A stretch of DNA of 64,000 nucleotides, taken from Protea cynaroides (lineage: Eukaryota > Streptophyta > Magnoliopsida > Proteales > Proteaceae). Shown here piece after piece: positions 44,246-55,399 of the stretch. A program made the position numbers and the translations under genes. The notes beneath the pieces were generated by a model. That model was given only the letters and a program-made list of their open reading frames with translations, ran no database searches and had not been told where the DNA came from. Location: the NCBI GenBank assembly GCA_028583415.1, contig CM053271.1, forward strand, positions 91,654,584-91,718,583, read 5' to 3'. Within the stretch, counting starts at the first letter, position 1. Every line of letters begins with the position of its first letter.

Positions 44246-47035
44246 ATTAAGAACCATACTTCTCCTCAACAACTTTCTTAGTCTTGATCCTCTATTTGGT
44301 CATATGTTTCCTCCTCTTGTCAACCACTTGCCTCTCTCCTTTATCTTCTTCTCGAGGCCCTGAAAGCAAGAAAATCATTACAAATATTAAGAAATAAACT
44401 ATTGCACAAGTTGTAATTCTATTTATCAAAATATTGTTTTGCAAGGGTGAGCGGTGAAAATATAACCTCCTTTCTAATTCTCATCAACATATAACACAAA
44501 TTTGGTTTGCACTTTATCAAGCATTTCTTTTTTTTTTATACTTACACCTTCTCAAGCAATCAGTAAGAGGACACCACAAATCTATATAAAATGAGTTTAT
44601 TTTAGCATTTAACTTCAAAAATAGCTAAGCATGCAAAAATGAAGTCATTCTTAGGCATTCTTTGATATCAAAATAAATCTCTTATCTGCACAATACACCT
44701 ATACAGCCCTATACAATTTGCCAGCATTCTTTTACAAGAACTCAAAAAAGATTTACTTTTTTTTTTTTTTTGGATAGATTGGCCTCAAGAAATGTGGAAC
44801 TCAGGACCTTTTTAAAATTTACATATACTCAAACATTTGATACAGTTCATAATGTCTAGCCAAATATCTGCCACATTCCTTCTAAATCAACCCAAGACAA
44901 CTCTATCTGTGTAGTATATGGTTAGAGCAGTTCCTTTTCACAAGTAAGGTTTACTAATAACTATTACAGGTTAGATGGTGCACATATGTCAACTATTAAA
45001 TAAAGGTGCTTGCTCACTTGGGGATAACGTACTGACAATTTGAGGTTGCTGTTCATATGCTCGTAACAATGTTAGCCAAGTCCCGATATCAAAATATTTG
45101 AGGTCCACAGAGACGATACACACCTGCACCCAGTCCAAGGAACATAGGCTTAATAACTTAATCACAAAATAACAAATGTGGATTTTTATCTAACCAGAAG
45201 AAGAGATGGTTTAAGGCTTTTAAACCATCTTCTGGAGTAGTCCTGCAAGCTTGTTCAGTAATATGGTCTTTTGGGTAAACATTGGCTGGTTAGGATGGAC
45301 AAGTGAGTGAAAAACTAAAGTTAAAGCTGGCTACTCACATGGACGTGGCCTACCTTTAAAAGAGTTATAAACTTTCTAGAGAGAGAGAGAGAGAGAGATA
45401 GTAACAATGTCTGTGCTCTTTTAACATAAAATATCCTCCTTAATTGGGTTTGTGAGTGTGAGGGTAGGTGTGTGTTCAGTGCCTTCAGTTTTATTGGCAA
45501 TATTGTAGAAAAACCTCTACTGCATGTCTTTAGACTCCTGCACACAGAGTAGTACTAATACCACTTATACGAACTTTGAGAGAGTTAATTGTCCATAAAA
45601 GCTGGCTCATAAGGTGAAGAAATCCAAACTCATATCAAATCACACCAAGTTCCTTATGGGACCAATGTGGGAGTATCCCACAAGACTAACATGGGATTGT
45701 CAATAAAAACAACTCCTCTTATGCTCCACTATTCTTAGCACTAACCCAGTAGTCTCCTCTCCCACCAAAGCACAAATTACATACTTAGACAGGATCTGGC
45801 CTTAACAAATTTCTCTAACCCTCGCCAACCCAGTGTCACCAGCCCACTGGCCATCCATTATTTTCTCTCATTATCACCACATCCTCGGTAATTAGAATCT
45901 AATCTTGATGTGTGAGAGAAAGAGAGAGGGAGGGAGAGACAGATACAAAACCCAACACATGATCCAAAGCTGCTATACTTTTTAACTGAGTCCACTCTCT
46001 ACTGTCCTTACCTCCACACTCCACTCCCACAGCCCACGAGATCCCATGCCGTGATGCAGGGCATCAGGTCTGCAACTGGTGTCTAATGGTTGGGTTATAT
46101 AATGGTAAATTGGGCTTTGACCCGCTAAATCTTGACAGGACCTTAAAAAAATCACCATGGACAATTGACTGGCATTACAAAGTGTATGGACAAAGGGAAA
46201 TCTATCTAATCTGTGTTGTATTGTAAGTTTGTAATCAACTTAAAATTTGGATCTCACATCCTAAAAAAGGAGGGAAAAGCAGAGTAGTTGTAAATGTTTG
46301 CAAGCTAGGAGCCTCACTCAATGGTAATTGGAGAATAGAAACAAACAGGTGGTGGGTGGCCCCAAATTTTAACCTAAAAGCCATCAACTTTTTATTATGG
46401 AGCAGATGAAATGATCTGAGACATACTAGAGTGGACAAGCCATCTTCCAAAATGGTCAGTGGTGACCCCAACTGAACTTTCCTTTCCCATCTAACTAAGC
46501 CCTTCATGGTCGTTGTGCATTGATCCAAACTTACTCCAATCTCCATGCATGCATCTACTTAAATTAAAAAAGTCTAGCTTAACTTAACATTCAAGCAAGG
46601 ATTAAGCCTTCAATTGCTAATCCTTTTAGGGTTGAATTTTTACAAGGGAAAATAATGACAGTAATACCAACTTCAAAATTTGGATCTCACATCCTAGAAA
46701 AAGAAGGGGAAAACAGAGAGTTGTTAATGTTTGCAAGCTGGGTGGCTTACAATTTCGGTTCAAAAGTAGGTAATCAGTTCGGAATCGATTCAATTTCGGT
46801 TTTACCCAAGAAACCGTCGGTTGCACCAGTGAACTGAATAAACCAATAAATTGACTGAATGTTATAATATTTCTTATTCTCTAATTCCACACTTTTTAAT
46901 CAAAATTTCTGTAGATTTCTTGACATTAATTTCTCTGTCTATGTGGTTGAGTGGATGGATAAGGAAGAATGTTGTGTTGTTATGCAATACTAACAGGAAA
47001 AGGAGAAGGCTATGGAAGGAAAACTGATTAGAAAC
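44246..47035. other. Intergenic stretch with small repeats
   Basis: 44247-44359 on the minus strand starts after a TTTCAG acceptor-like site and gives a basic peptide (VVDKRRKHMTK then a stop), which might be a decayed terminal exon; weak. A (GA)n tract lies at 45378-45398 and T-rich runs at 44528 and 44758. An ~80-bp direct repeat (TTTGGATCTCACATCCTA...GTTTGCAAGCT) occurs at 46243-46312 and 46679-46742. 46750-46850 is rich in CGGTT/GGTTC words. No gene is supported. Confidence 0.45.
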
Positions 47036-47440
47036 CAAACTATGTCGAAACCCATTACCAATTGAGTTTGGTTTAGAAAATTAAAAGCGAATAACAATCC
47101 ATTCAGTTTTGATTTATGACATGTTGACTGAACCGACCAATTGACACAACTTTAGTCTCCGCAGTCAACATTTTCTTTTGCCTTTATAAAAGGTGTGAGG
47201 TGGGTACGATGGTGATGCCATACATCTGCGGCGAAATTTCCTACCAGGTTCTCCACTGCTTCCACCACGATTGCTATACATTTGCGGTGAACTCTCCTAG
47301 CAGGTTCTCCAATGTTTCCACCTGGTACGATTTCTATACATTTGCGGTGAATTCTAGATCTTTGCAGGCTGTGGAGTATCAGTCGTGGAGGAAGCAGTGG
47401 AGAACCCGCAAAGAGACTTCATCGCAAATGTATATATAAC
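47036..47440. repeat. Repeat block with three ATACATTTGCGGTGAA copies and an inverted copy
   Basis: TACAT(T/C)TGCGG(T/C)GAA followed by (A)GGTTCTCCA occurs at about 47218, 47277 and 47336. The inverse (GTGGAGAACC...CGCAAATGTATA) occurs at 47396-47436, so the block can fold. The flank 47060-47150 and the first unit also occur at 55118-55290. Single copies of the inverse word stand before the TIR gene (56790) and the TIR pseudogene (54885). Confidence 0.7.
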
Positions 47441-47677
47441 AGGTGCCATCCACGTACCCCTTTATTCCCAACATGCTATGGTGCTCTGGTGTGGTGGGAG
47501 CGGGTCGAGTCTGTATGTCCGCGGAACAACAGCAGGTCTCGAATCTCATATATTACCCGGCAATTCATCTGGTGGTTTCACGAAACTGCACCAGCCTCGA
47601 TCGTATCAACCTCAGAGTTGTTTGTTAAGGTACGGCATCGTTGATCTCACTCACCCCAATTGACCCCATCTAAGTTG

Positions 47678-47699
47678 TTTTTTTTTTTTTTTTTTTTTT
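47678..47699. repeat. Poly(T) tract
   Basis: About 22 T residues, directly upstream of the decayed TIR copy. It could be the poly(A) end of a minus-strand retroposed sequence, but no parent is visible. Confidence 0.8.
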
Positions 47700-47774
47700 G
47701 GTTACAACCCCATTTAAGATTTTAAATTTCTGTTGGAAGCAATATTTTCCTTCTTAGCTATAAACACGTGAATT

Positions 47775-47842
47775 ATAAGTTTCCTTAGAATGTGTCCCGC
47801 AGGTTCCAAAGTACGGAAACTAAGCCCATAGTAACTGGCTTA

Positions 47843-47884
<42 letters not shown>

Positions 47885-48058
47885 GTCCTTAAGCTCCGTA
47901 TCTTCTAGTGCATTGCAAGAACCTGGAAACTGGTACGGCTTATGGAATCCATCATGAAGAAGATCATCCTGGCCATCTTTTGTGATGTCAAGGCCTCCAA
48001 GCATAAGGTGGTAGGCAATGAAAGCTATAATCCCTGATGAATTGCAGAGGATTAGATT
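47775..48058 (+). pseudogene. Decayed TIR-domain copy A
   Basis: Aligns with the intact gene at 56935-57297. TAAGTTTCCTTAGAATGTGT matches the codons after the start, then ACTGGCTTACTCTATA matches the alpha-A helix. A (TA)n tract (47846-47880) interrupts. 47881-47940 aligns with the BB-loop segment, and 47941-48058 (KKIILAIFCDVKAS..KVVGNESYNP) aligns with the end of TIR. About 100 bp including the catalytic Glu segment are missing, and there are at least two stops. No exon 2 follows; a Tat fragment begins shortly after. Confidence 0.8.
47846..47880. repeat. (TA)n microsatellite inside TIR copy A
   Basis: About 17 TA units separating the two halves of the TIR pseudogene. Confidence 0.9.
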
Positions 48059-48299
48059 GTTGGAATATTTTACTTCAATAAGGTTTGGTTTCAATTTTTG
48101 GTTTGGGCCTAATTTTGATATCCCTAAAATATTCGTATCTGTATTGGAATTTCTTAAAGTGAGGAGACCGTAATGTTATAAATACAAGGCTCATGGTCCT
48201 CTCTTTATTAGAAACCGTATTGCACTGGTTTCAGTTTTGTGTTGCAGAGACAGAACAGAGATGATTGGTGTTGAGTGTAAATACTATTGGTCTATGGGA

Positions 48300-50440
48300 G
48301 TATGACATGTGGTCGTTCCTGAACTCATAGCCATTGGGGGCACAATTGTCCTTTCACCTAAAAGGACACTCTGGGACACATTCAGACCATTCCTGCAACG
48401 GAAGTAGAGAGAGGACCTGATCCACTTCCTGCAAAATAATGTGGACGTATTCATCGGCTGCCAACATGCTAGGGATTCTGCATGATGTAATCGAACATTA
48501 GCTCAACATCGATCTAGAGCAACGGCCATTTAATCAGAAGAAGGGGACATTCGCCCTGCCATGATAAGCCGTCATTGATGGCAAAATAGATAACCTCCTA
48601 CAAGCTAGATTCATTCGTGAAATCCAATACCCCTAGTGGGTGTCAAATGTGGTCATGGTTCCTAAGCCAAGTGGTCAGTGGAGAATCTGCATAGATTTCT
48701 CTAATTTTGACCAAGTTTGCCCAAAAGGCAGCTTCCCCTTACCCAGAATCGATCAACTAATAATAGGCCTGACGTTTAGAAGACCACCTTCGAACCGAGG
48801 TTTGTTTTGCTATGATGAGATGTCATTCGACCTAAAGAACGCAAGGCAAACATATCAACGGTTGGTGAACAAGATATTTAAAGAGCAGATCGGAATAAAT
48901 ATTGAAGTGTATGTTCACGATATTCTCGTCAAAAGTTTGCTTGGAGAAAAGCATATAGAAGACCTCGCCGAAGCCTTTAGAGTTCTGAGACGGAACGAAA
49001 TGAAGCTCATCCTTGCAAAATGCGTCGTCGGGGTCATCTCAGGGAAGTTCCTCATATTCATGGTCTCTAGTAGAGAAATTGAGGCCAACCTAGCAAAAAT
49101 TAGTGCCATCAAAGACATGTCTGCACCGACAAAACCTAGACAAGTGCAAGAACTGACAGGTCGAGGAGCGGATTTAAGTTGCTCCATGTCAAGCTCGATC
49201 AAAAAGTGTATGCTCTTTTTAAAAACTTTGAAAGGAGTCAAACTGTTCAAGTGGGCTCTTGAGTGCTAGGTAGCGTTCGAGGAGGAAGGCCTACATAGCA
49301 TCACCACCATTGCTCGTAAATCCAGAACTCAGAGTTGAGTTGTAATTGTATTTGGCTGTATCTACAAAGGCGGTTAGCGCGATCCTGGTCAAGAAAGATG
49401 ACAAGAGCTAAAGGCCCATATACTATGCTAGTAAGATCCTCTTGGATGCCAAAATGAGGTATAAGAAGGTCGAAAAATTAGCCCCATCTCTGGTCATAGT
49501 AGCACAAAAGCTTCGTCCCTACTTCCAATCTCGTTCAATCTCTGTATTAACTAACCAGCCATTGAAGAAGATCTTAGCTAGACCCGAGATCTTCGACTGA
49601 GTTATCAGCTAAGCTATCGAGTTGGGTGAGTTCGAAATTACGTACAAGGCAAGGAAAGCCATCAAAGACCAAGCATTAGCCGACATCTTGGTGAAAAGTG
49701 CTACTCCAAATGAAGCAAGCTCCAAAAGTAACTTCTAAAGAGCAAGTCTAGGTGTCCGATTTACGTTCTTGGACATTATACGTAGATAGCTCGTCTAGAT
49801 ATAAAGAATGCGGGGCCAACCTATATCTAACTAGCCCTGAAGGCTTTCAAATCTAGTACGCTTTCAGGTTCAAATTCCCAGCCACTAACAATGTGGTCGA
49901 GTACAAGGCGTTGATAGACAACTTTAAGGTAGCCAAATTGTTATCTTCTAGGCACGTAATGGTTTCGAGAATTTATCAACTAGTTATGCGACAAGTGAAC
50001 AGTGCCTATGAGGCAAGAATATCCCAGATAGTGGCCTACTTGAAGAAAGTAAATGAAGCTGCAGTGGAGTTTGATAGCTTCAACCTCCTGCAAATTCTCT
50101 GTGCAGAGAATGCACAGGCTATCAAGGTTGGCCAACGTAAACTTCTCTGATATAGACCACTCAATGTACATAGAGGTCCTCTTGAAGTTGAGCATCAACC
50201 AAGTCAACAAGATACTAATAGTGGAGGCTGAAGCAAGTTGGATAGAGCCAAGCTTTCAATATCTCAAGGAGGGGACTCTATCCTATAACCGAGAAGAAGC
50301 CAGGAAGCTCCAAGCCAAGTCGCGGCACTAAGTAATTGAATAGGACATTCTATACAAGAAGTCTTTCTATCTACCGCTCCTAAAGTGCTTCTAACATTTT
50401 CAAGCAGACTACACCATTAGAGAGGTGTAACCGAATTTCT
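48300..50440 (+). pseudogene. Tat-type gypsy fragment: RT, dual RNase H, start of integrase
   Basis: No LTRs were found. 48380-48640 is a broken linker upstream of RT; 48640-49269 is open: NVVMVPKPSGQWRICIDFSNF, then a deletion of the D-containing AYSGY block, then MSFDLKNARQTYQRLVN and EVYVHDILVKS (YVDD changed to YVHD). RNase H follows to ~49730 with stops, and a second one from 49780 (YVDSSSRYKECGA, NNVVEYKALI). The coding ends near 50430 with ADYTIREV, the start of the integrase zinc finger. It is a different subfamily from the minus-strand element at 20-41 kb and is truncated at both ends. Confidence 0.82.
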
Positions 50441-50449
50441 TAAAATCGT

Positions 50450-50730
50450 AACAGTACAGATTCGTACAGAATCAACGTTCTCACTGAAAAAAGCAGATTT
50501 CTGTGGAATCGATGTTTTCCCACTAAAATGCAGATTCGTGCTTAACCGGCAGGGATTTCTTCTCACCAAGCACAATATGGTTGAAAACCATGTCTGAACA
50601 TCCTAATCTTTTCCTTTGACAATGCAAGTTCGTGCAAAAACGATGTTCGCACGAAAAGGCATATTCAGGTGAAATCGACGTTTTTTTCTCACTAAAAAGC
50701 AGATTCACGTGGAATCAACATTTAAAATCG
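50450..50730. repeat. Imperfect repeats of a GCAGATTCGTG/AATCGA(C/T)GTTTT unit
   Basis: The words CAGATT(C/T)(G/C)T and AATC(G/A)A(C/T)(G/A)TT, with CACTAAAA after them, recur at about 50455, 50492, 50530, 50630, 50667 and 50698. Spacing varies from 35 to 100 bp. No coding content. Confidence 0.55.
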
Positions 50731-50814
50731 GATCTCCTTTCCCAAGCAGCATAAGGGAGAAAATCACGGTTGAGCATCCAACCCCAACCCAAAACAGGTA
50801 TGAAACGAGAAAAT

Positions 50815-51235
50815 ACAATCTAGTTCTCACCCTATCGTCTAGTTCTCACCCGATCAACTAATTGTCACCCGAGCATGGAGTTGCCACCCAAGGATATCCC
50901 TGTCGTCCAATTGTCATTCAGGGTCACCCTTCATCTATCTAGATAGCATCTAGGGTCACCTTTTGAAATTTAGGGCTACCCGTATAGTTGTCACCTAACT
51001 GTCTAATCATCACCCAGGCACCCAGTTACCATCCAGGGTCATCCTTGTCATCCAGTTGATAATCAGAATCATCCCACATCCATCTAGATAGCATCCAAGG
51101 TCTTCCTTAGCATCCAGCATCATCCGATCGAATAGTGGTCATCCTGTGGTCTAATTGTCATTGGTCGTTTAATTGTCATCCGACTACCTAGTGTCACCTT
51201 GTGTCACCCATGTCAATAAAATGTCACCCCTACCC
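50815..51235. repeat. CATCCAGGGTCA/GTCACCC-rich minisatellite-like tract
   Basis: Words GTCACCC, TCTAGTT, CATC(C/T)AG and AGGGTCA(C/T)C repeat irregularly over ~420 bp (period about 20-25 bp), giving a strand-biased C-rich, G-poor composition. No ORF is supported. Confidence 0.65.
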
Positions 51236-51252
51236 CCACCTAGTCTCTAAGT

Positions 51253-51253
<1 letters not shown>

Positions 51254-51289
<36 letters not shown>

Positions 51290-51295
51290 GAGGGG
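51254..51295. repeat. (GA)n microsatellite
   Basis: AGAG run of about 20 units with one TA interruption. Confidence 0.9.
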
Positions 51296-51906
51296 GAGCC
51301 CAAAGCCTAGCCTAAGCCAACCCAAAAGGAGCTAGCCTAGGAGGGCCGGCCCAAGGCAGCCACAATGGAGCTAAATTTTGGCCCCATTATTATTAATGAA
51401 AAAAAAAATAGTCTCAGTGCGTTTTGTAGAAGAGATTTTTTTTTTTTTAAGTTAAATTTTTTAATAATATTTTTAAAAGAATATTCTAACAAAATCTTAA
51501 GAATGATTTTTTAGTGGAGATTTTAAAAGAGGATTTGGAACGTGTATAGTTGTAAAGAAAAAAGAAATGGTTTTAAAAGAAGGGTGAGAGAATTAGTGGA
51601 GGGGTTTCGTTAGATGAAGGGGGAGAGAGACAGGGTTTGAAAAGGGAAGAGAGAGAATTTAGTGGGGGAGGAGTCAGCAGGAGAGCAAAAGAAAAAGATC
51701 AAGTAGATATATCAGTGAAGGCTTTGTAAAGCATGGTCTGGCAATTTGTTTGACCTCAATTGGCTTCGACAATATAATCAATCAGCACTTCTAATCTGTT
51801 TGGACAGATCACTTTGGTTAATCCTTGATCAGGTATGTGAATTTTATTATTATTTTCTGTTCAATATTATAATTCTTTGTTTCTCTATGATTGTACGAAT
51901 ATAAAT

Positions 51907-52126
51907 CGTCTCCTGTCTGGGTTTGGACGGAAGACTGGGCGGCCTGGATGGATGGCCGCCATGTGGCACTCGGAGGGATCCGAGTCCTCCATCCGAGCCG
52001 ACCGCCCAGTCAACAGGTTGAGCCGACTGGGGGGTCGGCTCGGATGGAGAACTCAGATCCCTCCGAGTGCCACATGGCGGACATCCATCCGGACCACCCA
52101 ATCTCCCGCCCAATCCCAGACGGGAG
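51907..52126. repeat. 220-bp GC-rich inverted repeat (hairpin)
   Basis: Left arm 51907-52008 (CGTCTCCTGTCTGGG...) and right arm 52021-52126 (...CCCAGACGGGAGACG) are complementary over ~100 bp with roughly a dozen mismatches and a short unpaired centre. GC content is far above the AT-rich surroundings. Overlapping ORFs on both strands are products of the symmetry. It could be a foldback/MITE element or a hairpin small-RNA source. No clear TSD was found. Confidence 0.85.
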
Positions 52127-52173
52127 ACGATGTGGATCCTGATCGTACTTCTCCATGATTGATTTATGGTGTT

Positions 52174-52196
52174 TCTCTCTCTCTCTCTCTCTCTCT
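52174..52196. repeat. (TC)n microsatellite
   Basis: About 11 TC units shortly after the hairpin. Confidence 0.9.
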
Positions 52197-52424
52197 TTTT
52201 ATTTTTTATTTTTAATATCGATTTTCTTTTGTCATTCCGATGGGTTTTCATAAATTCTCTTTGCTATTCTCTTTTAACTTCTAGTGTTTTCTTTGCTATC
52301 TACGCAATTGTACTCTAGCCCATATAGTTTATTCCTCTTTGATTAATTTCGGCCAATATAAATAAAATTCAACATATGTGGATCTTATTCTTGTTAATAA
52401 TTTAGAATAAATTTGATCATTAAT

Positions 52425-52905
52425 TTTGGGGCCGATTGGATCAATCTCATCAAATCGGGCCAAATTTATATGGATTGGGTCAATCCCACCGAATCATGTA
52501 AATTGGATCAATCCCACTTTGATTGGACCAATATTATTGGACCGGTTTCTATCCTGACTGAATCAATTTCTATCTTCGTCAAACTTGACCCATCTTATGG
52601 GTCAATTGGGTCATTCCCATCAATTTGGACCGATTGGGTCATCTCATTACTTTAGACCAATTCGGTCATTCCCATTAAATGGGTCCATTGGGTCAATCAC
52701 ATTACCATTATCAATTGGGTCAAGTCCCTTGTCCATTGGATCAAATTCCATGTCAATTGGATTACTCCTTATCCATGTCAATTCAATCACTCCATGTCAA
52801 TTGCACCGTTCCATGTCAATTGGATGAATTCCATCAGATTGAACCAATTTCCATCTTACTTGAGCTCATCTCCCCTTATTTGTATTGATTCATCCTCTAA
52901 TTGAA
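52425..52905. repeat. Tandem array of a ~21-bp TTGGGTCA(A/T)TCCCAT unit
   Basis: Twenty or so imperfect copies of (A/C)ATTGG(G/A)TCA(A/T)(T/C)CCCAT(C/T)A run head to tail. Overlapping ORFs in several frames are repeat by-products. Confidence 0.8.
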
Positions 52906-53149
52906 TTTTTTTTCCACCTTAATTGGTTTGGTTCCCATCTTAATCCGACCTATCCCATTTCAATTGGTTCGGTTCAACCCATGATTTGCACACTGTTTTC
53001 AGCGAATAGATTCTCATATTTGGTTCAATCCATTGATCTTCTTGTATTTATTTCAAACCCATAGGTCTAGATCCTCATATAGTTTTAGTCCATTAATCTT
53101 CTGGCATATAGGTTTAGCCTATAATCTTATAGGTTCAGCTCATGACATT

Positions 53150-53530
53150 ATTATGCATGCCCATTGTAATTCAATTCTTTGATGTAATGGGCTATGCAGT
53201 CCACTAATCAATTGTTATGCCTTTATGGACTGTGCAGCCCATTGTAGTTTCATTCTTATGCCATAATGGATTGTGCAGTCCATTGTGGTTTCATTCTTAT
53301 GCTTTAATGGACCGTGCAGCTCATTGTGGTTTAATTCTTATACCTTAATGGACTGTGCAGCCCATTGTGGTTTAATTCTTATGCCTTAATGGCCTGTGCC
53401 GCCCATTGTGGTTTAATTCTTCTGCCTTAATGGACTGTGTAGCCCATAGTGGTTTAAGAATTCTTATACTTTCATGGGCTATGCAGTCGATCTATGATTC
53501 AATTCTTTGATTTAATGAGATGCGCAGCCA
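53150..53530. repeat. Tandem array of a 41-bp unit
   Basis: Eight or nine copies with exact 41-bp spacing between successive GCAGCCCATTG words; the unit also contains TTCTTATGCC and TTAATGGACTGT. Outer copies are more divergent than central ones, the usual pattern for unequal exchange. Confidence 0.88.
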
Positions 53531-53554
53531 ATTGTGATTCATCCCATGACTTGT

Positions 53555-54060
53555 TGGATTGGTCAAACCCTCTAGGATTATCCACAGTCCACATGGACTA
53601 TCCAACTCAAACCCATTGGGATTATTCATAGATCCATTAAGACTATCCATGGTCCACATAGACTATCCAGATATCAAACCCATTAAGGTTTTCCATAGGT
53701 CTACTAGGATTATCCATCTTAGGTCCATTGGGATTATCCTTAGTCCACATGGACAATCCAGATCATAATCCTCCAAGGTTATTCAAACTTCAACTGGATT
53801 CTTATGCGATGTTTTTGAACTACGTTGTACCTGATTTCTTAGGTAAATCTTAAAATACGTATGCAATTTGGAAATATTCTCAAATATAATACCACAACTC
53901 AGTCCACATAGACTATCCATTTCAATCCACTAGGGTTATTTATAAACCCACTTATCCCTGGTCCACTTGAACTATCAAAAAATCAATCCACATGGACTAT
54001 CTATCTCGACCCACTAGGGTTATGCACATTAAATTCTCTAGAACTATCCATATCTTATCC
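53555..54060. repeat. Tandem array of a TAGTCCACATGGACTATCCA unit
   Basis: Imperfect units alternate a short palindromic part (TCCACATGGA) with CCCATT(G/A)GG(A/G)TTATCCAT. Copies decay towards 54060. This is the third minisatellite in a row. Confidence 0.8.
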
Positions 54061-54780
54061 AAACGATAAAGCATAAACTTCAATTCAAATAACAAACATA
54101 ATAACACTTAAGCATAAATCAAAAGCATAAATTTTAAACAAGCAAACACCCTCTAACTATGTGAAGAATCTGATTTTCAGATCATATCCATAATTCGTAG
54201 ATAGTCTGGTAGATTCCAGATTTGGTTCGACGATATCAAATCACTTGGTTTGGTTCAATCCATCTGTCAGATTGGCTTGATGGGTCCGATATCCAATAAT
54301 GATTACTTGATCTCATCACATTAAAAAATTTATCTGAAAACATATTTGGCTAATCTCTAAATTAGAAGAACTTAGACACCTGATTTAGGATCCCCTTAAG
54401 ATTAGTCATCCATTGACCTGGAATGATTAGAACACTAGAGTATAGAAAAGGAAAGGCATAAGAGACCGAACGATGTATCCTATTTTTGTGTGTTTAATTG
54501 ATTTATATTCTTTCTCTTGTTTGCGATTTCATCCTCAACACCATTTTTCTTTTTTGCTGTTCTAAATAACGAGATTGTATTTTTAACCAACCCGTTTAAT
54601 TTCTGAACTATTTTAAATGTATCGTACCTTTTAAAGTATTTTTTCCATTTCCGTATTAATTAATTGTATAGAATAACCCCAGATAATCTACCACCTGACC
54701 AATCCATCCCCCCCCCCCAAAAAAAATAAAAATAAAAAATAAAGAAGCCCGAATCGACAGTGCACTGGATGGGTAACTAG
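54061..54780. other. Intergenic, nothing recognised
   Basis: AT-rich sequence without a supported ORF. A C11 run at ~54709 is followed by an A-rich stretch. Confidence 0.5.
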
Positions 54781-54859
54781 TTAACAGCATTCTGCGCAAA
54801 TGCATAGCAACTGCTCTCTCTCTCTCTCTCCCTCTAGTGCACTCGCAGTGTAAACAATG

Positions 54860-55095
54860 GGCACCTGCGAAGAGACTTTAGCACAAATGTATAGCAACTA
54901 CTCTCTCTCTTTCTCTCCATTTTCAGTACTGTAAATCCCATTGGAAGAGAAGCTGTATAGAAAAAGCCACACCGCCAATCCCATTTGAAATTTCTCTGAA
55001 AGGTCGACAATGCGTGCTTCCCTAGCCAAGCACCTGTATCATAAGTTTCCCTGTGATGTGTGCCTTAGTCCTCATCGATGGTACCGATGCCAAAA
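54860..55095 (+). pseudogene. Truncated TIR-only gene copy B (promoter and first codons)
   Basis: Closely matches 56770-56985 of the intact gene: CACCTGCGAAGAGACTT, CGCAAATGTATAG-like word, CT-rich patch, ACTGTAAATCC, GGAAGAGAAGC, then ATG at 55010 with MRASLAKHLYHKFPCDVCLS. After ~28 codons the match stops at ~55095 and sequence like 47036-47150 begins, so the rest of the gene was lost or replaced. A second CGCAAATGCATAG word at 54797 shows a local duplication of the promoter module. Confidence 0.85.
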
Positions 55096-55300
55096 TAAGC
55101 TGAAATCTATTACTAATTGATTTTCATTTGAAAAATTAAAAGCAAATAATAATTGATTCAGTTTTAATTTATGACATGTTAGACCGAACAGACAGATTAA
55201 CAACGGGTGTGAGGTTGGTACGAGGGTGGTTCTATACATTTGCGGTGAACTCTCTTTGCAGGTTCTCAATCCACTGCTTCCACCACTGACTTTTTAAAAT
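55096..55300. repeat. Repeat unit shared with 47036-47290
   Basis: AAAATTAAAAGC(A/G)AATAA, TTCAGTTTTAATTTATGACA and TACATTTGCGGTGAACTCTC match the block at 47080-47290 in the same order. Each block is next to a TIR pseudogene. Confidence 0.7.
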
Positions 55301-55333
55301 GCTCATGTTACCCTTCAAATGGTATATTTTCAC

Positions 55334-55337
<4 letters not shown>

Positions 55338-55397
<60 letters not shown>
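55338..55397. repeat. (TA)n microsatellite, ~30 units
   Basis: Uninterrupted TA run, the longest in the window. Confidence 0.95.
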
Positions 55398-55398
<1 letters not shown>

Positions 55399-55399
55399 C

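Noticed and set aside
44247..44359. Possible terminal exon on the minus strand after TTTCAG
   Set aside because: Contains an in-frame stop, and no upstream exons were recognised in the next 2 kb.
47200..47663. Overlapping 60-92-codon ORFs upstream of TIR copy A
   Set aside because: Their first part is the repeat block at 47218-47436; the rest shows no domain and several frames are open at once.
51850..52251. Overlapping ORFs of 80-130 codons on both strands
   Set aside because: They read through the 220-bp inverted repeat, which gives stop-poor GC-rich frames on both strands; no domain.
52413..53768. Several 65-80-codon ORFs in minisatellites
   Set aside because: Tandem repeat units without stops in one frame; no start context, no domain, no conservation seen.
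52425..54060. Possible CRISPR array from regular repeats
   Set aside because: Units are contiguous or imperfect with no unique spacers of constant length, no cas genes, and the genome is eukaryotic.
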